Shown piece by piece: positions 19,052 to 28,386 of a stretch of 64,000 bases of DNA (positions are counted from its first letter, which is position 1; each line of letters opens with the position of its first letter). Both the position numbers and the translations under genes were made by a program. Source of the DNA: Clostridia bacterium (lineage in GTDB: Bacteria > Bacillota > Clostridia > TANB77 > CAG-508); the NCBI GenBank assembly GCA_017936925.1, contig JAGBEP010000024.1, positions 1-64,000 of the forward strand. Reading direction: 5' to 3'. The notes beneath the pieces are model-generated. The model worked only from the letters and a program-made list of their open reading frames with translations, made no database searches and was not told the DNA's origin.

Positions 19052-19510
19052 TTATTGTTTTACTCCACCTACATAGAATGCAGGTATATCCAGTTCTAAT
19101 ATCAAAACTAAAATTTCTGTTATAATAGCTAATATAAGTGTAATTAAAAGTAAACATTTAACCATTTTTACTACTTTTTTATTCTTTTTATCATCTCTGA
19201 TTATAAAAATTCCAACTATTAAAGTTAATAAAAAACTTATACCAGCAATTCTTGTAGTATAATAGAAAAAATTCATAGCAGTATCTAAAGTATCATATAG
19301 TGGTGTATAATTATTCATTTCCATACAACCAAATACAACCCCAATTTGATAAATACTTGTTTTAGGACTTGTATAAAATAATGTAACAATACCTGCTGAA
19401 GCAGCAACTATCCATTTATTAGGTGTTGCTGATTTTAACTTTTTTTTTGTTATGTTTTCTTTTTTAGCATAATTTTTATTCGTTTGAGTTGTTACTTTTT
19501 TTAATTCCAT
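19052..19510 (-). CDS. Small membrane protein coupled to the radical SAM enzyme, 152 aa
   Basis: Unknown family. A Lys-rich, Thr-rich N-terminus (residues 1-30) is followed by three hydrophobic segments (about 35-60, 85-110 and 120-145). Start chosen at ATG 19510, one nucleotide after the stop of the radical SAM gene, with AAGGTGG inside the end of that gene as its ribosome binding site; the two are therefore co-translated. A basic tail (VKLRKKLLEEQK) is encoded in another frame just past the stop, to 18969, so a small frame error at the C-terminus cannot be excluded. It could be a transporter, immunity or anchoring partner. Confidence 0.65.
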   Translation of the reverse strand: MELKKVTTQTNKNYAKKENITKKKLKSATPNKWIVAASAGIVTLFYTSPKTSIYQIGVVFGCMEMNNYTPLYDTLDTAMNFFYYTTRIAGISFLLTLIVGIFIIRDDKKNKKVVKMVKCLLLITLILAIITEILVLILELDIPAFYVGGVKQ

Positions 19511-19511
19511 T

Positions 19512-20633
19512 TTAATTACCACCTTTTAATATTTTATTCTCAATAAATTTATAAGAAGAATTATAATACTTTTGAATAAATATAGGATTTTTTTTCATAT
19601 ACATTTGTTCTGCAATTTCGTCAGATATTTCTATAATCATCCTTTGTATTTCGCAAGTAAAAGGAGAAGTTATTTCAGGGCTGCCGCTAAATGCTTTATT
19701 AATGCATGAGCATGTATGATTGCACCTTCTTCTATAAGTACATTCTTTACACTCATCTAATTCTTGCTTTAATTCTTTATGTACCTTTAATTGTAGTTTT
19801 TTATCTATTCCTTTATCCCAATTTCCTATTTCATATTTACTATCATACATAAACTGCATACAAGGATATATTTTTCCATCAGTTCCTATATTTACTCCTC
19901 TTAAACCAACAGAACAATTATCATTTACGTTTTTATTTTCATCAATATAACTATATATTTTTTCATCAATTTCTAATATTTCGAATTCTTTTTCTTCACG
20001 CATTTTTTCCATATATAGATTTGCAATTTTTGTAAATTCACCTTTTAGAATTTCAATATCTTGATCATTCCAATTAGCAGTAAAATCATATTGAAAACTA
20101 ATTTTTTTAAAACCTATCTTTAATAAATCTTGCACACTTTGAAATAAATCTTTTTCATTATTTTTAGTTATAACTGGTACAGCAACAGGAATATTAGTTA
20201 CTTTTAAAAGTTTACTTATATTTTTTTTCACCATTTCATATGAACCTGAGTGATTTTTTAAAATTCTATTTTTATTTTGAGTTTCACCAGCTCCATCTAT
20301 ACTTATTGAAATAGAAATAAAAGAATTATTCTTCACAAAATTAATAAAATCATCATCTATTAGAGTCGCATTAGTAGTAATATTATACAAAAATTTAGTC
20401 TTACACTTTTTAGAGTTAATATAATCTGATATTTCATATATAAGTTCTTTCTTTAGTAAAGGTTCTCCTCCAAAAAAAGTAATAATACATTGTTTTGTCT
20501 TATTTTTTATTTCCATATCTATTATATTTTTTACAAATTGAATATCTATTTGATTTTTTACATGCATATTTTTTTCATAACAATACTTGCAATCCATATT
20601 GCAATCATCTGTTAAATAAATTGTATAGTTCAT
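19512..20633 (-). CDS. Radical SAM/SPASM enzyme, likely peptide maturase
   Basis: 373 aa. The N-terminal radical SAM core has the iron-sulfur motif CNMDCKYC (Cys11, 15, 18), GGEPLL near residue 65 and the SIDG motif. The C-terminal SPASM domain has a Cys set: CSVGLRG, YPCMQF, ECKECTYRRRCNHTC and a final FTCE. This layout is that of enzymes that modify ribosomally made peptides or act as sulfatase maturases. A cysteine-rich twitch with CxxCxxxxxCxxxC favours peptide maturation. No sulfatase and no Cys-rich precursor is seen within several kb. It is followed immediately by a three-segment membrane protein. Confidence 0.82.
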   Translation of the reverse strand: MNYTIYLTDDCNMDCKYCYEKNMHVKNQIDIQFVKNIIDMEIKNKTKQCIITFFGGEPLLKKELIYEISDYINSKKCKTKFLYNITTNATLIDDDFINFVKNNSFISISISIDGAGETQNKNRILKNHSGSYEMVKKNISKLLKVTNIPVAVPVITKNNEKDLFQSVQDLLKIGFKKISFQYDFTANWNDQDIEILKGEFTKIANLYMEKMREEKEFEILEIDEKIYSYIDENKNVNDNCSVGLRGVNIGTDGKIYPCMQFMYDSKYEIGNWDKGIDKKLQLKVHKELKQELDECKECTYRRRCNHTCSCINKAFSGSPEITSPFTCEIQRMIIEISDEIAEQMYMKKNPIFIQKYYNSSYKFIENKILKGGN

Positions 20634-20755
20634 TAATATTATTCCTTTTAATATTTATATATAACATTGTACAATAAATTTAAAAAGAGGTAAATATTAA
20701 ATATTCATTCTTACATATTTTTTTATTTAGAATATTTATACAAAAACAAAAAGAC

Positions 20756-20797
20756 CACCTATGCGCACATAGCACGCACAGATGGCTCTTTTTTGTC
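20756..20797 (-). terminator. Imperfect terminator after the 41-aa peptide gene
   Basis: AAAAAGA..CCACCT on the left and AGATGG..TCTTTTTT on the right form an imperfect hairpin just downstream of the minus-strand peptide gene, ending in a T-run on that strand. Confidence 0.5.
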
Positions 20798-20799
20798 TG

Positions 20800-20925
20800 C
20801 TAGTCCAGGAAAATCTTGTAAAACAGCCAGCCTACAATTAATGCCAAAAGCAAATAACCAAGACTGAAATGAGTCACAAGATATATTATGACTAACCCCA
20901 GTAAAATGTAACCTAAGCAGCCCAT
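20800..20925 (-). CDS. 41-aa hydrophobic membrane peptide
   Basis: A very short gene: ATG 20923-20925, stop 20800-20802, with GGAGGTG placed 5-6 nt upstream. The product starts MGCLGYILLGLVIIYLVTHF and continues with a second hydrophobic stretch ending WLFYKIFLD, so two close membrane segments. Composition is richer in G and C than in the native genes, and it follows the 79-aa gene after 24 nt, hence one operon. Family unknown. The strong binding site, intact frame and terminator support a real gene. Confidence 0.7.
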   Translation of the reverse strand: MGCLGYILLGLVIIYLVTHFSLGYLLLALIVGWLFYKIFLD

Positions 20926-20949
20926 TGTTGCACCTCCTAATAAGTTAGA

Positions 20950-21189
20950 TTACAGATTTCTGATAAGTCTCAGTAAGAAAACGCCTAATGCAAGGCAAAT
21001 AGCACTGAAAACAAACCAGCCGAGTGTCTCCAATCCGGACGGATCGCAGATAATTCCCAGCACTAAATAGACCAGGAACAAACCGAGAGCAAGCTTCAGA
21101 ATCCATTTGATATGTGTGATTGCAAAAACCACGAAGGAAATTATAATCACAATAACAAAAGCAGTTCCGATGATGTTTCCTAGAGTCAT
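20950..21189 (-). CDS. 79-aa membrane protein
   Basis: Start ATG 21189 behind AGGAGGG. Two long hydrophobic stretches (about residues 5-45 and 55-75) are interrupted by a short loop CDPSGLETLG. Family not recognised. GC content and codon choice (CTC, GGC, GCC, CCG) differ from those of the neighbours, as in the L,D-transpeptidase and deacetylase genes. It is the first gene of a two-peptide operon with its own near-consensus promoter and terminator, so it looks like an acquired cassette. Possible roles (holin-like or toxin-like) cannot be told from sequence. Confidence 0.72.
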   Translation of the reverse strand: MTLGNIIGTAFVIVIIISFVVFAITHIKWILKLALGLFLVYLVLGIICDPSGLETLGWFVFSAICLALGVFLLRLIRNL

Positions 21190-21238
21190 ATAGACCCTCC
21201 TTTCTAATGTGCGGTTTTGTTAATCGGTTCCTGCTTAT

Positions 21239-21267
21239 ATTATACTCTTTTTTATACAAATAATCAA
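21239..21267 (-). promoter_or_regulatory. Sigma-A promoter of the two-peptide operon
   Basis: On the minus strand TTGATT (21262-21267) and TATAAT (21239-21244) are 17 bp apart, giving a leader of roughly 45 nt before ATG 21189. Confidence 0.75.
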
Positions 21268-21311
21268 ATTTTATAATAGATTAGAGTCATTTGTTCTTTT
21301 CGATATATTCT

Positions 21312-22007
21312 TTAAAAAATCATAAAACCTCCATAGTCGCAAATTTCTAATTCTTTAAAATCTATCAACTCTAAGTTATATTTCTTCAAATGATTTAACA
21401 ATAAACTTTTATGTTTTAATTTTGATGAGTCACCGAACAAAATAAACTTATCATCAATAACTCCTGTTGCTCCACCTATAAATCCATTCATTTTCGTTTT
21501 ATTTCCATTTTTATCTAAAAGTCTTATAATTTCATTTTCTAAAAGCAACACGTCTATTTGAGAATTTTGAAGCGTATCATAAACTCCTTTATCTGATGTT
21601 ATACATGAATTATTTGATGTTACCGAAATACTACATTTTGAATACCCTTGACTTACTTGAATTTTATTTAATTTTTGATCATCTATATATTTTAAAATAT
21701 TTTTATCGGTATATTTAAAATTATGTATTACATTATTTCCTATCTGACAAATATTATATTTTATATCTAAAGGATAATTCTTCTCAACAATGTCATTTCC
21801 AAACAAACAATAATTTAAATATAAATTATCTAATTCTAAATTTGGAGCCATAAATATTTGGTTATCTATTTTAGCAAAAAATATATCTGGATGGGCTGAA
21901 ATTTCTTCATATACACTGCTTTGTGGCTCAATTTCTATAAGTTTTCCAAATTTACTTAAATATTCTTTTTCTTGAATTCTCATTCTCTTATCTATTATTA
22001 TGTTCAT
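21312..22007 (-). CDS. DUF6873-type protein (guanidino-modifying enzyme fold)
   Basis: A 231-aa soluble protein resembling a clostridial family annotated as DUF6873, a GME-fold (arginine deiminase-like) protein of unknown function. Matching stretches are VSQGYSKCSI, SDKGVYDTL, DVLLLENEIIRLL, GFIGGATGV and the C-terminal ELEICDYGG. The start ATG is preceded by AAGGAA. It stands alone between the two-peptide operon and the ABC exporter, with no obvious metabolic partner. The family assignment is from memory of its motif order. Confidence 0.65.
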   Translation of the reverse strand: MNIIIDKRMRIQEKEYLSKFGKLIEIEPQSSVYEEISAHPDIFFAKIDNQIFMAPNLELDNLYLNYCLFGNDIVEKNYPLDIKYNICQIGNNVIHNFKYTDKNILKYIDDQKLNKIQVSQGYSKCSISVTSNNSCITSDKGVYDTLQNSQIDVLLLENEIIRLLDKNGNKTKMNGFIGGATGVIDDKFILFGDSSKLKHKSLLLNHLKKYNLELIDFKELEICDYGGFMIF

Positions 22008-22112
22008 TTTATTTCCTTTTTCATATTTATGTAAAGCTTCTTTATTACACTTCTTATCATTTATAAAAAACTATAAAAACATTATATATAGTTCGTCAAA
22101 TTTTTTATGAAA

Positions 22113-22134
22113 TTATTAAATATATATTTAATAA
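22113..22134. terminator. Perfect 22-bp AT palindrome after the ABC permease
   Basis: TTATTAAATATATATTTAAT followed by AA is its own reverse complement. It lies just past the permease stop and is followed on the minus strand by T-rich sequence. Probably a weak terminator. Confidence 0.45.
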
Positions 22135-22140
22135 CTTCAA

Positions 22141-25100
22141 TTATTCTACACTCTTTAAACTTTCAATCATATCTATTTTCTTTAAAGTAAAATGAATTAC
22201 TTTATTTATAATAAAAGAAAATATTATTGTAATTATAGAAGCATAAATATAACTTACTGGTTGAATTTGTCTTATAAATCTTAATTTATCAATTTCTACA
22301 CTTATAACTACCGCACTTGTTAAGAAAAATCCAAAAACTAATCCTAACAGTATCCCTATTATTGTAAAAACTATACTTTCTTTATTTATATAATTATCTA
22401 CTTCTTTATCATAAAAGCCTAAAACTTTTAAAGTTGCAAGCTCTCGCTGTCTTTCGCCTATATTAATATTTGCTAAATTATATAAAACAACAAATGCTAG
22501 TAATGCTGAAGCTACAACTAATATTACTACTACATAATTCAAAGTTCCTAACATATCTTCAATTGATGAAATCAAAGTAGAAACAACTGACACTGACGCT
22601 ACTCCATCCATTTTCAACAAATCTTCAGAAATTTTATTTAAATCGTTATCCGATATATTATCAACAGTTTTTAATAACAGCATATTAGTTTTATAAGTTT
22701 TAATATTTTCTTCGTAGAAATCTTTAGACATATATACATAATGTGAAACGTAATTTTTAGCAATATTAGCGACTGTAAAGCTATATTCAATATTATCACT
22801 ATCAATTAAAGTTATTTTATCTCCTACTTTTACTTTCAGAGCTTCAGCTATTTTATCTGTTATAACGATTCCTTCTTGATTTAAATCAATCTTTTTATTA
22901 TTTTCATATTCTTCTAAAACACAAACTTCTTTAAATAATTCATTTGACTCTGGAACAAACAAATTAACATCATAACTTCCATTATCATTTTTTAAAGTAG
23001 CTGTTCCAGCACATATTTTTGAAAAAACATTTATTTGAGTATTATTGTTTAAATAATTTTCAATGTCAGTTATTTTTTCTGCGTCAGAAATCGTTACTGT
23101 GGCAGTATATTTAAAAACACCTCCATATTGTAAAAAAGGAATATCTACAATAGAATCTTTTATTCCAAATCCGGTAACCATAAGTCCTGTACAACCCGCA
23201 ATACCAACAACTGTCATTATTGCTCTTTTCTTATATCTAAAAATATTTCTCACAGTTATTTTTTTAGAAAAGTTTAGTCTGTTCCAAATAAAACTTATTT
23301 TTTCTAAAAAAATTTTTTTACCATTTTTAGGTGCTTTAGGTCTCATAAGTACCGCTGGCATTTCTCTTAGTTCTTTATAAGCTACTAATATAGTTGCTCC
23401 ACCAATACATAGAAAAGCAAGTAAAGTTCCTGTGATTCCTAAGCCGAGTTGATAGTTTAGAATAAAATTTGGAATTGTATATATAGTTGAATATAAAGAC
23501 CAAACAATAGTTGGTAATAAATAGAAGCCTATACTCATTCCTAATACACCACCAAATATACATGCAATAGCCGAATATAGAACATACTTACTTATTATTT
23601 GAAAGTTTGTGTATCCTAAAGATTTCAATGTTCCTATTTCTATTCGCTCTTCTTCTATCATTCTAGTCATAGAAGTTAAACTGATTAATACTGCTACTAA
23701 ATAAAATATTACTGGAAAAACTTTCGAAATATTCGACATTGTTTTTATTGCATCAAATATATTAGAATAGCCTATATTATCCATTCTATCTTGAATATAC
23801 CAAGTCGCTTTTTCTATTTGAGATATTTCGTCTTTTGCATCGTTAATTTTACTCTGGGCATCTTGTAATTCTCTTTCCGCTTCTTGCTTATTATATAAAA
23901 ACTCTTGTTCTTTTTCTGCTAATTCTATCTTTCCATTTTCTAAGTCTTGCTTCGCTGATTCTATCTGTGCTTTTCCAGAAGCAATTTGTGAATATGCATT
24001 TGATTTTTGTCTTGCCAATTCAGTCTTTTGTGATTCTAAAGTAACCTTTGCTGTTTGTAACTCAGACTCTCCTGCAATAATTTGTGTTTGATATTCATTA
24101 AATTGTGTTTGAGCATTCTTCTTTTGAGTATTTAAATTTTCTAAAGCTACCGTAGATTGATATATTAAAGCATCTATATCTCCAGTTTCTGTTTGCCCTT
24201 CTTCTATTAAAGCTTCTTTCTGACTCAAAAGAGTATCTAATGTAGTTTGTGTTTTTAAAATTAATGCTTCCAATTGTTCTAGACTGCTTTGTGCCTCTGA
24301 CAATTTTAACTTAGAAATTTCTAACTCTTGCTCTTTTTCAGCTAATGTATTACTATATTCTGATAATTGTGCTTCAGCAGATGAAAACTTTATATTTACT
24401 TCTTTTTCTTCTGATACTAATTTCTGTTCAGTTATTTTTATTGTATTTTCATTTGAATCTAACTCTAGCTTGGCTTGATTTATCTGATTCTCAGCACTTT
24501 GAATTTGAGTCTCAACATCTAATTTATTTTTATCATATTCAGCTTGCGCATCATCTAATTTTTGAGTTGATTCGTTTATTAAACTATTGTATCTTGCATC
24601 TTGTCTAGTTTCTTTTATTTCCTCTATTTCCAAAATTGCTGTATTAACTTTATCTAGATATTTAGCGCTATTAGTTATTAAACTTTTTGTATCTTCAACC
24701 ATTATACCAATTTCAGTATAATAATCTAAACTAATTACACTCTCATCAACATATATGTAATATCCCACTGTACCATTTCCTATCGAAGTATTTCCTCTTT
24801 CATTAGATATATATATTGGGCTATCTACTATTCCAACTATTGTAAATTCTTTTTGAGTAAAAATTGGATTATCTTTTGTATCTTTATCATCATTCTGTAG
24901 AATTATTTTTTTTCCAATGTAATTTTCCATATTATCCGTTATAGTATATCTACTATCTAACAAACACTCAGATGGATTTATTGGCAATCTTCCTGAAATA
25001 ATTTCTGGAACATTTACTTCTTCATTATATTCAATTACTTTACACACACTTTCTTTTTCATTCAAAATTGCTAATGAATCTTTAGTTTGTATTCCACATG

Positions 25101-25353
25101 CATATTCTATGCCATCAATATCATTTAAAGAATTTATATCTTCATCAGTTAGTCCTAATGTAGAAATTATTGATATATCATACATATTATTATTATCAGT
25201 ATATTTATCCAAGGTATCCAGCATATCAGGACTAGAAGCTGACAATCCAGCGAAAAAACCCACTCCTAAAAAAGCCATAACCATTATCGATAAAAATCGC
25301 CTACGAGTTTTTACTATTTCTTTTAAATTATTTTTAAGTAATGATTTTTTCAT
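22141..25353 (-). CDS. FtsX/MacB-type ABC transporter permease with long coiled coil
   Basis: 1,070 aa. First membrane segment at about residues 18-40, then a large extracellular domain containing a coiled coil (about 250-510, Glu/Gln/Lys/Leu-rich with repeated ESELQTAK-like heptads). A first FtsX block follows (about 545-670, with TRMIEEERIEIGTLKSLGY), then a linker, and a second block at the C-terminus (ERQRELATLKVLGF, about 950-1065). This is the duplicated FtsX permease layout used for exporting lipids, peptides or drugs, or for mechanical signalling. It follows its ATPase gene by 28 nt. Substrate unknown. Confidence 0.85.
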   Translation of the reverse strand: MKKSLLKNNLKEIVKTRRRFLSIMVMAFLGVGFFAGLSASSPDMLDTLDKYTDNNNMYDISIISTLGLTDEDINSLNDIDGIEYACGIQTKDSLAILNEKESVCKVIEYNEEVNVPEIISGRLPINPSECLLDSRYTITDNMENYIGKKIILQNDDKDTKDNPIFTQKEFTIVGIVDSPIYISNERGNTSIGNGTVGYYIYVDESVISLDYYTEIGIMVEDTKSLITNSAKYLDKVNTAILEIEEIKETRQDARYNSLINESTQKLDDAQAEYDKNKLDVETQIQSAENQINQAKLELDSNENTIKITEQKLVSEEKEVNIKFSSAEAQLSEYSNTLAEKEQELEISKLKLSEAQSSLEQLEALILKTQTTLDTLLSQKEALIEEGQTETGDIDALIYQSTVALENLNTQKKNAQTQFNEYQTQIIAGESELQTAKVTLESQKTELARQKSNAYSQIASGKAQIESAKQDLENGKIELAEKEQEFLYNKQEAERELQDAQSKINDAKDEISQIEKATWYIQDRMDNIGYSNIFDAIKTMSNISKVFPVIFYLVAVLISLTSMTRMIEEERIEIGTLKSLGYTNFQIISKYVLYSAIACIFGGVLGMSIGFYLLPTIVWSLYSTIYTIPNFILNYQLGLGITGTLLAFLCIGGATILVAYKELREMPAVLMRPKAPKNGKKIFLEKISFIWNRLNFSKKITVRNIFRYKKRAIMTVVGIAGCTGLMVTGFGIKDSIVDIPFLQYGGVFKYTATVTISDAEKITDIENYLNNNTQINVFSKICAGTATLKNDNGSYDVNLFVPESNELFKEVCVLEEYENNKKIDLNQEGIVITDKIAEALKVKVGDKITLIDSDNIEYSFTVANIAKNYVSHYVYMSKDFYEENIKTYKTNMLLLKTVDNISDNDLNKISEDLLKMDGVASVSVVSTLISSIEDMLGTLNYVVVILVVASALLAFVVLYNLANINIGERQRELATLKVLGFYDKEVDNYINKESIVFTIIGILLGLVFGFFLTSAVVISVEIDKLRFIRQIQPVSYIYASIITIIFSFIINKVIHFTLKKIDMIESLKSVE

Positions 25354-25381
25354 TCAGAAAAAAAGTCCTTTCTAATATTTG

Positions 25382-26083
25382 TTACCATTCTATTGTATCT
25401 ATTGACACAGGATTATCATTTATTTCGATACTTTCAGCTGTTCCATTCTTAAAACGTATTACTTTATCTGCCATTGGAGCAATCGCAGTATTATGAGTTA
25501 TTATGACTACTGTCATCTTTTCTTTTCTAGACATATCTTGAAGTAATTTTAATATACTTTTTCCAGTTTTATAATCTAGAGCACCTGTTGGCTCATCACA
25601 TAAAAGTAATTTTGGATTTTTGGCTATCGCGCGTGCTATTGCAACTCTTTGCTGTTCTCCACCAGATAATTGCGATGGAAAATTATCTTTTCTTTCTTTT
25701 AATCCAACTTTATCTAAAATTTCATTAACATCAAGTGCATCTGAACAAAGTTGAGTTGCAAGTTCTACATTCTCTTTAGCAGTAAGATTTTGAACTAAAT
25801 TATAAAATTGAAATACAAATCCTATATCTTTTCTTCTATATGTAATTAGTTCTCTTCTATTTAATTTAGTAATATTCTTACCATCCACATATACTCTTCC
25901 CGATGTTGCTGTATCCATTCCACCTAAGATATTTAAAGTGGTCGTTTTACCAGCGCCACTAGGACCAACTATTACAACTAACTCACCTTTATCTATTTCA
26001 AAATTGGTGTTTTTCAATGCATCAATTTTAACTTCACCCATCTTATATTGTTTATTTACATTTTGAAATTCAATATATTGCAC
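25382..26083 (-). CDS. ABC transporter ATPase (MacB/LolD type)
   Basis: A 233-aa nucleotide-binding subunit. Walker [10 protein letters not shown] (about residue 40), Q-loop FVFQFYNL, signature [10 protein letters not shown], Walker [13 protein letters not shown] and the H-loop ITHN are all present. GTG start at 26083 with GGAGG upstream. The sequence class (the TGALD box after Walker B) pairs with FtsX-type permeases, consistent with the downstream 1,070-aa permease. It powers that exporter at the cytoplasmic face of the membrane. Confidence 0.92.
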   Translation of the reverse strand: MQYIEFQNVNKQYKMGEVKIDALKNTNFEIDKGELVVIVGPSGAGKTTTLNILGGMDTATSGRVYVDGKNITKLNRRELITYRRKDIGFVFQFYNLVQNLTAKENVELATQLCSDALDVNEILDKVGLKERKDNFPSQLSGGEQQRVAIARAIAKNPKLLLCDEPTGALDYKTGKSILKLLQDMSRKEKMTVVIITHNTAIAPMADKVIRFKNGTAESIEINDNPVSIDTIEW

Positions 26084-26129
26084 GCTAATTTATTCCTCCT
26101 TATTAGTTTAAGTATTAATTTTTTACTAC

Positions 26130-26549
26130 CTAAAACTTAAATAAATTTAATCCTACATTCTCATCAAAATATCTATCGACATTGCCATTAATAACTGTTA
26201 TTACCATCTCACATGTTGCACTTACTATAGCTTTATTTAAATGTCCTCCAAACACTTTTCCATCACTATCACCAGCACTCATATGTAAATGAGAGTAAAA
26301 TTCACCATTCATTGTATTTACAGTTCCAGTTAATGAAACTATTTCAAAATCGCCTTTAAATTCATTTGAGTAATACTTCTTTTCTGAAGTCTTAAATACA
26401 CCTACAGTAAACTCTTTTACTGCTCCTAATGCATTTATATTAGCCAATTTAATATTTTCTTTAAGAGATACTTGTTTTAATTTTTCTAATATCTCCTCTC
26501 CCTTATCTATTCTAACTACAATTTTATCTTCAAATTTTCTATAATCCAT
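26130..26549 (-). CDS. PPC/DUF296-domain protein
   Basis: A 139-aa single-domain protein with the PPC (plant and prokaryote conserved, DUF296) pattern: an N-terminal RIDKGEEILEKL, a central INALGAVKEFTVGV, then a histidine cluster (SHLHMSAGDSDGKVFGGHL) that in homologues coordinates a metal in a trimer, and a hydrophobic CEMVITVING strand. Bacterial members are soluble and of unclear function. It lies 46 nt upstream of the ABC ATPase in the same direction, so it may be co-transcribed. Confidence 0.82.
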   Translation of the reverse strand: MDYRKFEDKIVVRIDKGEEILEKLKQVSLKENIKLANINALGAVKEFTVGVFKTSEKKYYSNEFKGDFEIVSLTGTVNTMNGEFYSHLHMSAGDSDGKVFGGHLNKAIVSATCEMVITVINGNVDRYFDENVGLNLFKF

Positions 26550-26738
26550 TTAAGTTCTCCTTTTAATATTTTTCTCACGTATATTATATTATTATTCATA
26601 CTTATTTTAAAGGAAAAATATTAACTTTTTATTAATTATTTCTCATTAAACTATAAATAATATATATATACTTTTAATATTCATATATTTTATAAATAAA
26701 AATATTATTCTGTTTTAAAATGATTAATTAGATATTTA

Positions 26739-26767
26739 TTGAAAATTTGTTTGTTTAATATTATAAT
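26739..26767 (+). promoter_or_regulatory. Consensus promoter of the recombinase-coaD unit
   Basis: TTGAAA (26739-26744), a 17-bp spacer and TATAAT (26762-26767), followed by AAAGGAGTG (26774-26782) and ATG 26790. Confidence 0.8.
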
Positions 26768-26789
26768 GCCGTAAAAGGAGTGAATACAA

Positions 26790-27791
26790 ATGATTAATCG
26801 TGAAGATAATCCAGAATTTTTAAATGATTTTTTAGACTATTCATCTACTATTTTGAATAAATCACCTAATACTATGAAAGAATATAATTATGATTTAAAT
26901 CATTTTTTCAGATTTATTAAATACAAGTTCAAAATGGCTCCAATGGATGATGAAGTTGGTCTTGCTAATATAAAAACAAATGATTTAACTATAGATACTA
27001 TTGCTAAAATTAAGCTTGAAGATATTCATGCTTTCTTAGGTTATATGAAAGAAACTTTTCGTAGTAAGCCCGCAACTTTAGCTAGAAAAGTTGCCAGCAT
27101 TAGAGTATTTTTTCATTACATGTGTAATAAAACTAAAAAAATCCCAAACAACCCAGCTATAGACTTAGATACACCTAAACTTGGAAAAAGGCTTCCTAAA
27201 TATCTTACTTTAGACCAAAGTCGAGAACTTTTAAAAACCGCTTCTGCCCCACAACCATCTTCACATGGAAATCATGACAACTCAAGCCGTAACTTTGCTA
27301 TAATCACATTATTTCTAAATTGTGGAATGCGTTTATCTGAACTTGTAGGAATTAATATTAAAGATATTGACTTTTCTGAAAATAAATTAAATGTTATTGG
27401 TAAAGGAAATAAAGAACGTACTATTTATTTAAATAAAGCCTGTATTAATGCTATTAACGCTTACTTAGCTGACCGACCAAAAGAAGGTATTAAATTTGAT
27501 TCTAGAGATGCTCTTTTTTTAAGTGAACAACGTAGACGTATTAGTAACAGAACAGTTCAATATATAGTTAAAGAAGAAATGAGACTAGCTGGAATTGACT
27601 GCAATAAATATTCTGTACATAAGCTTAGACACACTGCTGCTACACTGATGTATAAATATGGGAATGTTGATATTCGTGCTCTTCAAGAACTTCTTGGACA
27701 TGAAAGTATTTCAACTACAGAAATTTATACTCACGTTGATAATGAACAAATTAGAAGTGCTGTTGAGAATAATCCTCTAGCAGACGAATAA
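26790..27791 (+). CDS. xerC: Tyrosine recombinase, XerC/XerD-like
   Basis: 333 aa. The N-terminal SAM-like core-binding domain (about residues 10-120, with SPNTMKEYNYDLNHF) is followed by the catalytic domain with the full active site: Arg181 (GMRLSEL), Lys205 (GKGNKER), His277 and Arg280 (HKLRH), His304 (LLGH) and nucleophile Tyr313 (EIYTH). A slightly long inter-strand insertion (PQPSSHGNHDNSS) lies before the first Arg. It is of chromosomal-dimer-resolving type rather than a clear phage integrase: no attachment site or phage genes adjoin it. Followed after 18 nt by coaD. Confidence 0.85.
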   Translation: MINREDNPEFLNDFLDYSSTILNKSPNTMKEYNYDLNHFFRFIKYKFKMAPMDDEVGLANIKTNDLTIDTIAKIKLEDIHAFLGYMKETFRSKPATLARKVASIRVFFHYMCNKTKKIPNNPAIDLDTPKLGKRLPKYLTLDQSRELLKTASAPQPSSHGNHDNSSRNFAIITLFLNCGMRLSELVGINIKDIDFSENKLNVIGKGNKERTIYLNKACINAINAYLADRPKEGIKFDSRDALFLSEQRRRISNRTVQYIVKEEMRLAGIDCNKYSVHKLRHTAATLMYKYGNVDIRALQELLGHESISTTEIYTHVDNEQIRSAVENNPLADE

Positions 27792-27809
27792 AGAAAGGAA
27801 TTTAAAAAT

Positions 27810-28283
27810 ATGGAAAAAATAGGTTTTTATGCAGGAAGTTTTGATCCTTTTACAAAAGGTCATTTACACGTTGTCAAAGTTTCTTCAGAAATCTTTGACA
27901 AAGTAATTATTGGAATCGGTATTAATCCAACAAAAGAAAGAAGATTCGACACAAACTTAATGGTAAATGCCATAAAGAAAACTTTAAAAACAGAAGGTAT
28001 TTCTAACGTAGAAGTACTTTCATATAATAACTTGTCTGTAACAACAGCTATTGAAAATAACGCTAATTTTTTAATTAGAGGAATAAGAAACGGTATGGAC
28101 TATGACTTTGAAGAAACTCTAGCAACTTTTAATAAAGAAGTTTCTAATTTAGATACTATTTATGTTAGAGCAGGTGAAATTGGTCCTATTAATTCTACAA
28201 TGATAATGGACCTAATTAGAAACGGTGCTGACTTAAATAGATTTTTGCCTATTGATATAATTAATGCTATTAAAGAAAAATAA
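27810..28283 (+). CDS. coaD: Phosphopantetheine adenylyltransferase
   Basis: A 157-aa enzyme of coenzyme A synthesis that transfers AMP to 4'-phosphopantetheine. It has the nucleotidyl-transferase motif AGSFDPFTKGH (residues 8-18), the central LIRGIRNGMDYDFE and a C-terminal ISST-like segment. The latter reads GPINSTM, where most family members have two or three serines, a mild departure. Length is normal. It shares the recombinase operon and is followed by a bidirectional terminator. Confidence 0.93.
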   Translation: MEKIGFYAGSFDPFTKGHLHVVKVSSEIFDKVIIGIGINPTKERRFDTNLMVNAIKKTLKTEGISNVEVLSYNNLSVTTAIENNANFLIRGIRNGMDYDFEETLATFNKEVSNLDTIYVRAGEIGPINSTMIMDLIRNGADLNRFLPIDIINAIKEK

Positions 28284-28336
28284 TATTTATTATTAATTTA
28301 TATTCATATTATACAAAAAACGTCTCTATTATATCT

Positions 28337-28371
28337 AAAAAGTGGACTACAAATTAATAAAGTCCACTTTT
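28337..28371. terminator. Bidirectional terminator between coaD and the 517-aa gene
   Basis: AAAAGTGGACT (from 28338) pairs with AGTCCACTTTT (28361-28371), with A- and T-rich flanks, between two convergent genes. Confidence 0.85.
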
Positions 28372-28386
28372 ATTTAATTATGCGCT

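Noticed and set aside
18969..19157. 62-aa open frame past the 152-aa membrane protein
   Set aside because: It mostly overlaps the real gene in another frame. Only the last 27 residues (VKLRKKLLEEQK...) could be a lost C-terminal tail, noted in that entry.
26790..27791. Phage or ICE integrase marking an integrated element
   Set aside because: No att-like repeats, no tRNA and no phage genes adjoin; the recombinase is in an operon with coaD and resembles chromosomal Xer proteins.
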